Positions 56,360 to 64,000 of a stretch of DNA of 64,000 bases are shown here, piece by piece. Source of the stretch: an uncultured Bacteroidota bacterium (lineage in GTDB: Bacteria; Bacteroidota; Bacteroidia; Flavobacteriales; Flavobacteriaceae); the NCBI GenBank assembly GCA_902517895.1, contig CABYEA010000004.1:1-64000 (forward strand), in the 5' to 3' direction. Numbering within the stretch: position 1 is the first letter of the stretch; every line of letters starts with the position of its first letter. The notes beneath the pieces were generated by a model. The model was not told the DNA's origin and did not search any database. It saw only the letters and a list, made by a program, of their open reading frames with translations. Made by a program: the position numbers and the translations under genes.

Positions 56360-57499
56360 TTATAAAAATGCTTTTTGAAGATCATTGATTAAATCATCAA
56401 CATCTTCAATTCCAACACTTAATCTTATCAAAGAGTCAGTAACACCAGATTTTTCACGTTCTTCTTTTGGAATACTGGCGTGTGTCATTGTTGCAGGATG
56501 TCCGCATAATGACTCAACTCCACCAAGAGATTCAGCTAATGTAAATAAGTGAAGTTTTTCAAGAAATTTTATTGTTTGCTCTTTACTAAAATCTTTAATT
56601 CTAAACGAGAGCATACCTCCGAAACCAGACATTTGTTTTTTTGCGACTTTATGATTTTTATGAGACTCTAAACCTGGCCAATAAACTTTCTCAACCATTT
56701 CATGGTCATTTAAAAAATGTGCAACTTTATGCGCATTTTCACAATGTCTCTGCATCCTTACATGCAATGTTTTAATTCCCCTTAATGTCAAAAAACAATC
56801 TTGAGGTCCAGGAACTGCACCACTTGCATTTTGAACAAAATATAATTTTTCAGCAATTTCATCATCGTTTAACATTAGAGCTCCTAATACAACATCACTA
56901 TGGCCGGCTAAATATTTAGTGGCAGAATGCATTACTATGTCAGCGCCTAAATTTAATGGGTTTTGTAAATAAGGTGATACAAAAGTATTGTCAACAACAA
57001 AAAGCAAATTGTTAGACTTGCTAATATTTGAAAGCGCCTCAATATCAAAAACATTTATCATCGGGTTTGTTGGGGTTTCAGCCCAAATAACTTTTGTATT
57101 TTCATTTATTAATGATTCCACGTCAGCAGTATTATGTAAAGATGTAAAATGAAATTTTACTCCGTATTTTTCAAAAATTTTGGTAAATAATCGAAATGTA
57201 CCTCCATATAAGTCGTTCGTACTTATTACTTCATCCCCAGGGCTAAGTAATTTTATAATCGCATCAATCGCTGCTAAACCGGAAGAAAATGCAACTCCAT
57301 ATTTTGCATTTTCCAGACTTGCAAATGAATTTTGTAAAGCGGTTCTTGTAGGGTTATGAGTTCTAGAATATTCAAAACCTTTATTAACTCCAGGGCTTTG
57401 TTGTGCATAAGTTGATGTTTGATAAATCGGCTGCATAACAGAATTAAATGCAGGATCAATCTTTTGCCCTCCGTGTATAGTTTTTGTGTTAAACTTCAT
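56360..57499 (-). CDS. metB: Cystathionine gamma-synthase / trans-sulfuration PLP enzyme
   Basis: 379 residues from the ATG at 57499 (MKFNTKTIHGGQKIDPAF). The longer ORF start at 57565 lies inside the promoter's -33 element and adds unrelated residues. PLP-fold signatures: QTSTYAQQSPGVNKGFEYSRTHNPTRTALQ, FSSGLAAIDAIIKLL, VIWAETPTNPMINVFDIE, FVVDNTFVSPYLQNPL and the Schiff-base Lys in MHSATKYLAGHSDVVLG. The C-terminus LAESLGGVESLCGHPATMTHASI is typical of the MetB/cystathionine gamma-lyase group. Synthase and lyase cannot be separated with certainty by sequence. Divergent from the EamA gene. Confidence 0.92.
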   Translation of the reverse strand: MKFNTKTIHGGQKIDPAFNSVMQPIYQTSTYAQQSPGVNKGFEYSRTHNPTRTALQNSFASLENAKYGVAFSSGLAAIDAIIKLLSPGDEVISTNDLYGGTFRLFTKIFEKYGVKFHFTSLHNTADVESLINENTKVIWAETPTNPMINVFDIEALSNISKSNNLLFVVDNTFVSPYLQNPLNLGADIVMHSATKYLAGHSDVVLGALMLNDDEIAEKLYFVQNASGAVPGPQDCFLTLRGIKTLHVRMQRHCENAHKVAHFLNDHEMVEKVYWPGLESHKNHKVAKKQMSGFGGMLSFRIKDFSKEQTIKFLEKLHLFTLAESLGGVESLCGHPATMTHASIPKEEREKSGVTDSLIRLSVGIEDVDDLINDLQKAFL

Positions 57500-57536
57500 A
57501 ATTCTTTTAATTAAATGATTGCTTATTAGCTCCAAA

Positions 57537-57565
57537 CAAATGTATAGATTATCTTTAAAATTCAA
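57537..57565 (-). promoter_or_regulatory. Promoter of metB
   Basis: On the minus strand TTG (57565-57563), 18 bases, TACATTTG (57544-57537), an exact TAnnTTTG. Leader of about 32 bases to the ATG at 57499. Confidence 0.62.
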
Positions 57566-57574
57566 TCAGTTTTA

Positions 57575-58468
57575 ATGGATAAAAGAATCCCAGCACTTTT
57601 TGCGGCATTAGTAGCTAGTTCAATTTTTGGATTCAATCATACAATAGCAAAAGAACTTATGCCTGATGTGTTATCCCCAAATGCATTATTGTATTGCCGA
57701 GTACTTGGAGCGGCAATATGTTTTTGGGTTATTTCTCTCTTTTTTAAAAATGAAAAAATAGATTTTAAAAATTTTAAATTAATAATAATATGTGCTTTTT
57801 TTGGAATGGGTTTAAACATGATTACTGCTCTAAACGGTTTGTATAATTCGACGCCAATAAATAGTGCCATTATTTCAACACTTGCCCCGATTTTTATATT
57901 TATAATTTCAGTTTTTTTATTAAAAGAAAAAATCACAAAAATTAAATATTTGGGAGTATTTATAGGATTAATTGGAACGTTAACCTTAATTCTTTTAAAT
58001 GAAAAATCAATAGCAAATGCCCCAAACATCAATCTAGGAAATTTTTATTTTTTTATTAATAGTCTTTCTTATGCAATATATTTTGTTTTAGTCAAACCGT
58101 TGACAAAAAAATATAGTATGATTACAATAATGAAATGGCTATTTCTTTTTTCGATAATTATAAATATGCCTTTTGGATTATTGGAGTTTACAGATATTAA
58201 TTGGGCAAAAATTTCAAGAAATTCTTTGATCAAAATCTCTTATGTAGTCTTTTTTACTACATTTTTAGTTTATTTATTGAATCTTTATGCTTTGAAAAAT
58301 TTAAAAGCTTCAACTGTTGGTATGTTTATATACATCCAGCCTGTAATAGGAATTTTATTTGCAATATATAGAGGTGCAGATAAATTAACTATAGCTGATA
58401 TAAGTTCAGTTATCATGGTTTTTGCAGGTGTATATTTGGTTTCTAAAAAATCTACCCAGATTACTTAA
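57575..58468 (+). CDS. EamA/DMT family transporter
   Basis: 297 residues with about ten transmembrane segments in two EamA repeats. First repeat: FAALVASSIFGFNHTIAKELMPDVLSPNALLYCRVLGAAICFWVI ... TPINSAIISTLAPIFIFIISVFLLKEKITKIKYLGVFIGLIGTL. Second repeat: LGNFYFFINSLSYAIYFVLVKPLTKKYS ... LKNLKASTVGMFIYIQPVIGILFAIYRGADKLTIADISSVIMVFAGVYLVS. Such proteins export amino acids or metabolites. Divergence from metB raises the possibility of sulfur amino-acid export, which is only a suggestion from position. Confidence 0.93.
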   Translation: MDKRIPALFAALVASSIFGFNHTIAKELMPDVLSPNALLYCRVLGAAICFWVISLFFKNEKIDFKNFKLIIICAFFGMGLNMITALNGLYNSTPINSAIISTLAPIFIFIISVFLLKEKITKIKYLGVFIGLIGTLTLILLNEKSIANAPNINLGNFYFFINSLSYAIYFVLVKPLTKKYSMITIMKWLFLFSIIINMPFGLLEFTDINWAKISRNSLIKISYVVFFTTFLVYLLNLYALKNLKASTVGMFIYIQPVIGILFAIYRGADKLTIADISSVIMVFAGVYLVSKKSTQIT

Positions 58469-58478
58469 AATCTATTCA

Positions 58479-58486
58479 TATATTTG
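58479..58486 (+). promoter_or_regulatory. Candidate -7 box of the yicC-gmk-nadD-gpsA operon
   Basis: TATATTTG, an exact TAnnTTTG, 18 bases before the yicC ATG at 58505. The ORF-track TTG start at 58484 is inside this box and so cannot be translated. No TTG is seen at the -33 distance. Confidence 0.42.
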
Positions 58487-58504
58487 CTTAATATATCATT
58501 AGAA

Positions 58505-59362
58505 ATGATTAAATCAATGACTGGCTATGCCAGTGAATCCTTCGTAATTAACACAAGAAAATTTCTTGTTGAAATAAAATCTGTTAATAGTAAAAATATA
58601 GATTTGTCAATTAGAGTTCCTCAAGTTCTTAAGCTGTATGAAAATGATTTGAGAAAAAAATTAACCAATAAACTTCATCGTGGTAAAATTGAAATTAACG
58701 TAATTACGGAAGGTAAATTAAGTAAGGAAGATGTAAGTATTAACAAAGAAATCATAAAAAAATATATTAAAGAATTAAAAAGAATTGATAGTAGTGGAGC
58801 TGCAAATTATTTAAAAATAGCTATGAGCTTGCCAAATAGCTATGAGTCAAAATCCATAGAATTAAATAACAAACAAAGTAAATCTCTGTTAAATAAAATA
58901 TATTCTCTTATAAGTAAAGTTGATACTTTTAGAAAAAAAGAAGGCTTAGAAACTGAAAAGGATATAAAAGATAAAATTTATAAAATCAAGAATTCACTAA
59001 ATCAAATTAAAAAGATTGAAAAAGAAAGGATTTCAAAAAAAAGAAAAAAACTAATTGCAGAACTTGAAAAAATCAAGCTCGAAATTGACAATAACAGGTT
59101 TGAGCAAGAAATGATATACTACATGGAAAAATTTGATATAAATGAGGAAATAATAAGACTAAAAAGTCATTTAATTCTTTTTTATGAATCAATTAAGTCA
59201 AAAGATCCAATTGGTAAAAAACTAGGTTTTATATGTCAAGAAATTGGGAGAGAGATAAATACTCTGGGTTCAAAAGCTAACGATGCTGTTCTTCAAAAGC
59301 ATGTTATTGAAATGAAGGAAAATTTAGAGAAAATTAAAGAAAACATTTTAAATATTCTTTGA
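58505..59362 (+). CDS. YicC family endoribonuclease-like protein
   Basis: 285 residues from the ATG at 58505 (MIKSMTGYAS), the conserved YicC start; the TTG upstream in the ORF track lies in the promoter box. N-terminal YicC domain (FLVEIKSVNSKNIDLSIRVPQVLKLYENDLRKKLTNKLHRGKIEINV) and C-terminal DUF1732 (EMIYYMEKFDINEEIIRLKSHLILFYESI, LGFICQEIGREINTLGSKANDAVLQKHVIEMKENLEKIKENILNI). YicC of E. coli has been shown to take part in RNA cleavage and sRNA decay. It is coupled to gmk by a TGATG stop/start overlap. Confidence 0.95.
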   Translation: MIKSMTGYASESFVINTRKFLVEIKSVNSKNIDLSIRVPQVLKLYENDLRKKLTNKLHRGKIEINVITEGKLSKEDVSINKEIIKKYIKELKRIDSSGAANYLKIAMSLPNSYESKSIELNNKQSKSLLNKIYSLISKVDTFRKKEGLETEKDIKDKIYKIKNSLNQIKKIEKERISKKRKKLIAELEKIKLEIDNNRFEQEMIYYMEKFDINEEIIRLKSHLILFYESIKSKDPIGKKLGFICQEIGREINTLGSKANDAVLQKHVIEMKENLEKIKENILNIL

Positions 59363-59928
59363 TGAAAAGATCAAAATTTATAGTCATAGCGGCACCTTCA
59401 GGATCGGGAAAAACTACAATTGTAAATAAACTACTTAATGAGAAAAATTTAGGATTGACTTTTTCAATTTCAGCAACATCGAGAGAGCCAAGAAAAAATG
59501 AAAAAGATGGTGAAAATTATTTTTTCATTTCTAAAGAGGAATTCTTGAGGAGGGTTAATTATGATGAATTTGTTGAATGGGAGGAAGTCTACAAGGGAGT
59601 GTTTTATGGTACATTATTTTCAGAACTTGAAAATGCAAAAGAAAAAAATTTAATCTTTGATATAGATGTAATAGGTGGTTTAAATATCCAAAGAAAGTTT
59701 AAGGACCAATCATTAACTATTTTTATAAAACCTCCAAGTTTAGATGAACTTGAAAAGAGACTTAAGAATAGAAATTCTGAGACTGATTCAAATATTAAAA
59801 TTAGAATTGATAAAGCTAAGGATGAAATTTTATTAGCTGATAAATTTGATTATGTTGTTGAAAACGATATTCTTAAAAAAAGCTATAAAGAAGTTTACAA
59901 ACTAGTAAATCATTTCATCAATGAATAA
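59362..59928 (+). CDS. gmk: Guanylate kinase
   Basis: 188 residues from the ATG at 59362, which overlaps the yicC stop as TGATG; the TTG three bases earlier in the ORF track is not needed. Phosphorylates GMP to GDP. P-loop APSGSGKTTIV, GMP-binding FSISATSREPRKNEKDGENYFF and EWEEVYKGVFYGT, then DIDVIGGLNIQRKF and the lid Arg region NRNSETDSNIKIRIDKAKDE. Second gene of the yicC-gmk-nadD-gpsA run. Confidence 0.97.
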   Translation: MKRSKFIVIAAPSGSGKTTIVNKLLNEKNLGLTFSISATSREPRKNEKDGENYFFISKEEFLRRVNYDEFVEWEEVYKGVFYGTLFSELENAKEKNLIFDIDVIGGLNIQRKFKDQSLTIFIKPPSLDELEKRLKNRNSETDSNIKIRIDKAKDEILLADKFDYVVENDILKKSYKEVYKLVNHFINE

Positions 59929-60505
59929 AAAAAAGGTTGGTTTATTTTTTGGAACTTTTGACCCTATTCACAATGGTCACCTAAAAATTGCAGAATATAT
60001 TATTGAAGAAAAATTAAATGATGAGGTTTGGCTCGTTGTTACACCTGAAAACCCGATAAAGCAAAACAATAAAATATCAAACTTTATGCATAGATTCAAT
60101 ATGGTTGATATTGCTACTAAAAAGTATGATAATATAATACCAAGTGATTTAGAAGTTAATCTTAAGAAGCCAAACTATACCATTGATACTTTGGAATTTA
60201 TATCAAATAAATTACCGGAAATAGAATTTAGCTTAATCATTGGTGAAGACAATTACAAAATTTTTGATACATGGAAAGATTATAAAAAAATTCTAAAAAA
60301 TTATAAGATTTTCATTTATCCAAGAAAAGGAAACCTAAAAGAAAGTCAGCATATAATTAATGAAAATGCTATGTATATTGGAGGTCCAAGAATTGACTTA
60401 AGTTCAACAAATATTAGAAATATAGTTTCAAAAAAAGCCAAGCCTGAAGATCTAATTTCTGAAAATGTTATGCAATACATTAATACCAATGAATTATATA
60501 AATGA
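59921..60505 (+). CDS. nadD: Nicotinate-nucleotide adenylyltransferase
   Basis: 194 residues, normal length. Transfers AMP from ATP to nicotinate mononucleotide in NAD synthesis. Signatures: GLFFGTFDPIHNGHLKIAEYI with the (H/T)xGH nucleotidyl-transfer motif, PENPIKQNNKI, PNYTIDTLEFI, LIIGEDNYKIFDTWKDY, and the ISSTxIR motif here as IDLSSTNIRNIV. Overlaps gmk by eight bases and gpsA by four (ATGA). Confidence 0.97.
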   Translation: MNKKKVGLFFGTFDPIHNGHLKIAEYIIEEKLNDEVWLVVTPENPIKQNNKISNFMHRFNMVDIATKKYDNIIPSDLEVNLKKPNYTIDTLEFISNKLPEIEFSLIIGEDNYKIFDTWKDYKKILKNYKIFIYPRKGNLKESQHIINENAMYIGGPRIDLSSTNIRNIVSKKAKPEDLISENVMQYINTNELYK

Positions 60506-61506
60506 AAAAAACTAAATTAAAATTTGGAATTATAGGAAGTGGCAGCTGGGGAACCGCATTAATAAAAATACTTTCAGAAAATAATGATGAAATTAATTGG
60601 TTTATAAGAAATAAAGATAGTATTGATTTTATAACTAAAAACTCTCATAATCCAAACTATTTAAGTTCAGTAGAACTTAATCTAAAAAAATTGAAAATTT
60701 CTGCAGAAATAAATGAAGTTATAGTAGCGTCTGATGTAATTATTATAGCCATTCCTTCCGAGTATGTGAATAATGAGATGAAAAAAATTGATGTGGATAT
60801 TTCTGACAAAATTGTTATTTGTGCTTTGAAAGGTTTAGTCCCTGAAACAAATCTATTATTTGGTGAACACATGCAAAAACACTATAATGTTTCTAAAGAT
60901 AATTTTCTAGTTATCGGCGGGCCTTGTCATGCAGAAGAAATTGCATTAGAAAAATTATCATACTTGACAATCGGATCTGCAAACCTAAATTTAGGTAAAC
61001 TAATTTCAGAAAAATTTAAATGTAATTACATAAATGTTAAAGCATCTGATGATGTAATCGGAATTGAATATGCAAGTATGCTTAAAAATATATTTGCTTT
61101 AGCCGTTGGTATTTCAAACGGTTTAGGATATGGAGATAATTACCAAAGCGTTTTAGTTAGCAATTCACTTAAGGAGATGAAAAGATTTATTTCTAAAAGA
61201 CATAAAATAAAAAGGAATATAAACAATTCAGCATATTTGGGAGATTTGTTAGTAACTGGATACTCTTCGTTTTCAAGAAATAGAATGTTTGGGAATATGA
61301 TTGGTAAAGGCTATACAGTTAGAGCTGCACAATTGGAAATGAAAATGGTGGCAGAGGGGTATATTGCAACAAAAAAAGCTTACTTATTAAACAAGGAGTC
61401 TAACAAAAGAGTCAAAATACCTATCATAGATGCAGTATATAAAATACTCTATGAAAAAAGAAGTGCTAGAAAAATATTTAGAGAGTTAAGTGACATAATT
61501 TCTTAA
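60502..61506 (+). CDS. gpsA: NAD(P)H-dependent glycerol-3-phosphate dehydrogenase
   Basis: 334 residues, normal length. Reduces dihydroxyacetone phosphate to sn-glycerol-3-phosphate for phospholipid synthesis. Rossmann [49 protein letters not shown], and the active-site Lys region [29 protein letters not shown], followed by [18 protein letters not shown]. It converges on pheS with a four-base overlap of the 3' ends. Confidence 0.97.
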   Translation: MKKTKLKFGIIGSGSWGTALIKILSENNDEINWFIRNKDSIDFITKNSHNPNYLSSVELNLKKLKISAEINEVIVASDVIIIAIPSEYVNNEMKKIDVDISDKIVICALKGLVPETNLLFGEHMQKHYNVSKDNFLVIGGPCHAEEIALEKLSYLTIGSANLNLGKLISEKFKCNYINVKASDDVIGIEYASMLKNIFALAVGISNGLGYGDNYQSVLVSNSLKEMKRFISKRHKIKRNINNSAYLGDLLVTGYSSFSRNRMFGNMIGKGYTVRAAQLEMKMVAEGYIATKKAYLLNKESNKRVKIPIIDAVYKILYEKRSARKIFRELSDIIS

Positions 61507-62519
61507 AATGATGATCTAAATTGTTCTAAAAATCTTACATCATTTTCACTTAAAAGTCTAATATCATCTATTTGATGTAATAAAAGAGCAATTCGGTCTA
61601 TTCCAAGTCCAAAAGCAAATCCTGAATACTCTTTAGGGTCTATATTACAATTTTCCAAAACATTAGGATCAACCATTCCACATCCCATAATTTCTAACCA
61701 ACCTGTTCCTTTTGTCATTTTATGGTCTGTTTCATTTTTGAGGCCCCAGTATACATCTACTTCTGCACTTGGCTCTGTAAACGGGAAATAAGAAGGTCTT
61801 AGTCTAATTTTTGATTTACCAAAAAGTTGAGTTGTAAAATATTCTAAGGTTTGTTTTAAATCTGCAAAACTTACGTTTTTATCAATACACAAACCTTCTA
61901 CCTGATGAAAAAAACAATGAGAACGTGCTGAGATTGCTTCATTTCGATAAACTCTCCCAGGTGAAATAGTTCTAATTGGAGGTTTATTATTTTCCATGTA
62001 TCTGACCTGAACAGAGCTGGTGTGAGTTCTTAATAAATAATCAGGGTTCTTTTCAATAAAGAAAGTATCCTGCATATCTCTTGCGGGGTGGTGTTCAGGA
62101 AGATTTAAAGCGCTAAAGTTATGCCAGTCATCCTCTATTTCTGGTCCCTCACTAATGGTAAATCCAATATTAGAAAAAATATCAATTATTCTATTTTTTA
62201 CAATTGATACAGGGTGACGAGAACCAATTTCAATAGGATCTCCAGGCTTTGAAATATCATTGATTTTTAAATTGTCAGATGTATTAAATTTGCTAGATTT
62301 TAGATCTTTAACTTTTTGCTGAGCTGAATTTTTTAATTCATTTAACAAACTGCCCAATTGCTTCTTTTCATTACCTTCTAATAACCTAAAGTCATCAAAA
62401 TATGAATTCAAAAGACCTTTTTTTCCTAAAAATTTAACTCTAAATTCTTCAATCTCAGTATCAGAATCTGATTTAAATTTTTTAATATACTCTAAATCCT
62501 TCTTTATTTTATCTTTCAT
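61503..62519 (-). CDS. pheS: Phenylalanyl-tRNA synthetase alpha subunit
   Basis: 338 residues, normal length. N-terminal coiled coil ([25 protein letters not shown] ... [17 protein letters not shown]) and class II catalytic core: [89 protein letters not shown] and motif 3 [22 protein letters not shown]. pheT is not adjacent, as is usual in Bacteroidota. Convergent with gpsA; inverted arms AAAATGATG/CATCATTTT lie at the overlap. Confidence 0.97.
   Translation of the reverse strand: MKDKIKKDLEYIKKFKSDSDTEIEEFRVKFLGKKGLLNSYFDDFRLLEGNEKKQLGSLLNELKNSAQQKVKDLKSSKFNTSDNLKINDISKPGDPIEIGSRHPVSIVKNRIIDIFSNIGFTISEGPEIEDDWHNFSALNLPEHHPARDMQDTFFIEKNPDYLLRTHTSSVQVRYMENNKPPIRTISPGRVYRNEAISARSHCFFHQVEGLCIDKNVSFADLKQTLEYFTTQLFGKSKIRLRPSYFPFTEPSAEVDVYWGLKNETDHKMTKGTGWLEIMGCGMVDPNVLENCNIDPKEYSGFAFGLGIDRIALLLHQIDDIRLLSENDVRFLEQFRSSF
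61505..61546. repeat. Inverted repeat at the convergent gpsA/pheS junction
   Basis: AAAATGATG (61505-61513) and CATCATTTT (61538-61546) are perfect 9-bp inverted arms with a 24-base loop, starting in the overlapping stop codons. No T-run follows. Confidence 0.4.
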
Positions 62520-62626
62520 GACCTTATTGTATCAAATTTATGAAATCTTAATTAATATAATTTGATTTAGTAAACTAATATAAAGAAGTTAATATTTATT
62601 AAATTAACGTCAACCAATAATTTTTT

Positions 62627-63124
62627 GTGGTCTATTTTGATATTTTTTTAGGTTTAATAATTGCTTGGGGTGCTTATAATGGTTTTTCAAAGGGACTTGT
62701 TAGGGAGCTAGCTTCAGTTCTTGGTATTATTTGTGGAATATACTTTTCAAAAAATTTCTACCCCTATCTAGACATAAAACTAAAGCCATTATTTGAAACG
62801 GAGGCTAGTTATATTTCAATTCTGTCATCGATTATAATATTCTTATTTACAATTATGATATTTAAAGTTATTGCTAAGCTCCTAACAAAATTTTTAAAAC
62901 TTATTGCTCTTGGTTTATTAAACAGAATTGTTGGTTCTGTTTTTGGAGCTATAAAATCGGTTCTTTTATTATGTGTTATTGTTTTTATATTTTCGAAAAT
63001 CAACAACTTTGTAGGCTTGAGCGAGAATGAAACTCTAAATAAATCTTTTCTGTATTCTAATATTGAAAAGATAAATAATATAATAATTAAAAATACTTAT
63101 AAAGAAAATGGTAATGATGAATGA
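62627..63124 (+). CDS. CvpA family membrane protein
   Basis: 165 residues from a GTG (VYFDIFLGLIIAWGAYNGFSKGLVRELASVLGIICGIYFS), which fits the family start. Four hydrophobic segments, with the second half IVGSVFGAIKSVLLLCVIVFIFSKI typical of CvpA. The family is required for colicin V production in E. coli and for envelope or bile stress tolerance in enteric bacteria; the molecular role is unknown. TAATTTTTTG runs up to the GTG, so a -7-like element may abut the start. The 3' end overlaps the next minus-strand gene by 28 bases. Confidence 0.9.
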   Translation: MVYFDIFLGLIIAWGAYNGFSKGLVRELASVLGIICGIYFSKNFYPYLDIKLKPLFETEASYISILSSIIIFLFTIMIFKVIAKLLTKFLKLIALGLLNRIVGSVFGAIKSVLLLCVIVFIFSKINNFVGLSENETLNKSFLYSNIEKINNIIIKNTYKENGNDE

Positions 63125-63558
63125 TGAATGTCAATAAAAAGACTTCCATTCCTTAATATATATCCAAATGTATATTCAACCTTGACTACTTTCCCTTCCA
63201 AATCAGTAAAAAAATAATTACCCATAGAAATTGCTCTTTGATTTTCAATTATAAATCCTGAGTTTTCAAATTTAACATCTACCCAGGGTTTCAAAGCAAA
63301 ACCATCATCCTCAGAGCATAATGAGTCATTACCTCCTAAAAAATAAGATAATGCCATTTGAAAATTTGGTCTAAACTGCTCTTCTGAAGCCATTGTTGGT
63401 TTAAATAATATGTCATTATTTTTAAAGTCATAAAGAGAATTCAAAAACGATTTTGTGAATTCAATACATTCTTCTTTATTATGTTTTAATGTTCCGATTT
63501 TGACGATTCCATTACCCCATTCTTTTTGTGCTTCACGAATTTGATTTTCTGTTATCAT
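63097..63558 (-). CDS. NTF2/SnoaL-like protein of a family often labelled phosphoribosyl-AMP cyclohydrolase
   Basis: 153 residues. Cone-like layout of an NTF2 fold: N-terminal helix ITENQIREAQKEWGNGIVKIG, helix ECIEFTKSFLNSLYDF, FKPTMASEEQFRPNFQMALSYFLGGNDSLCSEDDGFALKPWVDVKFENSGFIIENQRAISMGNYFFTD and a final strand YILRNGSLFIDIHHSSLP. I recall this family in databases as 'phosphoribosyl-AMP cyclohydrolase', but the HisI metal-binding motifs are absent, so that name looks wrong. Actual function unknown. It overlaps the SH3-protein gene upstream by four bases. Confidence 0.8.
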   Translation of the reverse strand: MITENQIREAQKEWGNGIVKIGTLKHNKEECIEFTKSFLNSLYDFKNNDILFKPTMASEEQFRPNFQMALSYFLGGNDSLCSEDDGFALKPWVDVKFENSGFIIENQRAISMGNYFFTDLEGKVVKVEYTFGYILRNGSLFIDIHHSSLPFSL

Positions 63559-64000
63559 ATAATTTTAATTTGATTATTTTTAATCCAACCCTCTTGACCA
63601 TTTACTAATTTTATTTTTACCCACTCATCACTAAAATTATTAATAATTCTAACTTTAGTTCCTAAATGCAAAGTAAGTAAATTCTTACTTCTTTCATTCG
63701 GATCAGCCTTAATTTCAATCTTATTTGAAAAGATAATAGCATACTTTTCGAGGTAATTTTTTTCGTAAGCATTTAAGCTAATCCGTACCGTTATTAAAAT
63801 GGTGATAATAATAATAAAAAGAGAGGCAAATGCAGTTTTTTTAACAATTGTTGTCTTAGAAAAGAAATATATTAGAAAAAACAAAAGAAACATAAAAGCA
63901 AATAATATCAGTGCAATACCCCAAGACGAATAGCTTAAAAGATTAGATGTTTTATTTAATTGTTCGTCAAAAAATGATTGTGGAACTACTGCGATATCAT
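63555..64000 (-). CDS. BatE-like membrane protein with SH3 domain, 5' end outside window
   Basis: The frame stays open from the ORF-track Met (63893) to the window edge, reading DIAVVPQSFFDEQLNKTSNLLSYSSWG upstream of it, so the annotated Met is internal and this is a C-terminal fragment. Two hydrophobic segments (GIALILFAFMFLLFFLIYFF and ASLFIIIITILITVRISL) precede a C-terminal bacterial SH3 domain (IFSNKIEIKADPNERSKNLLTLHLGTKVRIINNFSDEWVKIKLVNGQEGWIKNNQIKII). This tail matches the end of BatE-type proteins of aerotolerance (Bat) operons, whose N-terminal TPRs would be outside. The name is an inference from layout. Confidence 0.78.
   Translation of the reverse strand, partial: DIAVVPQSFFDEQLNKTSNLLSYSSWGIALILFAFMFLLFFLIYFFSKTTIVKKTAFASLFIIIITILITVRISLNAYEKNYLEKYAIIFSNKIEIKADPNERSKNLLTLHLGTKVRIINNFSDEWVKIKLVNGQEGWIKNNQIKII

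Noticed and set aside
57637-58032. 131-residue minus-strand ORF opposite the EamA gene
   Set aside because: It is a shadow of the transmembrane coding sequence, with no family resemblance and no start signal.

Overview
The window is a gene-dense, AT-rich chromosomal segment of a member of the Bacteroidota, most likely a marine Flavobacteriaceae/Flavobacteriales bacterium. The reasons are a type IX secretion (T9SS) cargo/PorP/OmpA module, a PorZ-like protein, six TonB-dependent receptors (TBDRs), lipoproteins of families that I know mainly from flavobacteria (DUF5689, DUF4270), an atpDC pair apart from the rest of the ATP synthase operon, Bacteroidota-type promoters (TTG then TAnnTTTG) and almost no Shine-Dalgarno sequences. 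I see no rRNA, tRNA, CRISPR array, insertion sequence or prophage, and no gap between genes longer than 300 bases.

Layout. 1-4.8 kb: end of a large T9SS type B cargo protein, a PorP/SprF protein and an OmpA/PD40 protein. 4.8-13.2 kb: a minus-strand operon (TBDR, DUF5689 lipoprotein, OsmC, DCC) divergent from a secreted endonuclease, then a second TBDR. 13.3-22.6 kb: minus-strand housekeeping run ileS-dksA-uvrC-DUF3108-M23 peptidase-pgi. 22.6-27.3 kb: panC-panD-membrane protein-esterase-like-radA. 27.4-31.8 kb: a half-length starch-synthase-like protein, DUF4270 lipoprotein, glmS. 31.8-36.4 kb: envelope protein, DUF819 permease, nitroreductase, acyl-CoA dehydrogenase. 36.4-43.3 kb: two TBDRs, the second paired with an SGNH-fold lipoprotein. 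43.4-45.2 kb: atpD-atpC. 45.2-46.9 kb: umuC-umuD. 47-54.8 kb: a TBDR facing porZ-recO-TBDR-recX. 54.9-58.5 kb: gdhA, metB, EamA exporter. 58.5-62.5 kb: yicC-gmk-nadD-gpsA facing pheS. 62.6-64 kb: CvpA, an NTF2-fold protein and the tail of a BatE-like SH3 protein.

Most genes are ordinary for the group. No wholly new multi-gene defence or mobile system is visible. The points of interest are active-site changes in otherwise recognisable enzymes: an isoleucyl-tRNA synthetase whose HIGH motif reads GIHH, an acyl-CoA dehydrogenase with Gln in place of the catalytic Glu, an SGNH lipoprotein that keeps the Ser but lacks the His and the oxyanion Asn, an esterase-fold protein with Glu at the nucleophile, an M23 peptidase with HxC instead of HxH, and a starch-synthase N-domain without the KxGGL motif. 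Other points are a plausible extracellular nucleic-acid scavenging locus, possible leaderless transcripts for two DNA-repair genes, and a umuC-umuD order opposite to that of E. coli.

The ORF-track starts of metB, yicC, gmk and the starch-synthase-like gene are corrected to internal ATG codons. The first and last genes run off the window.
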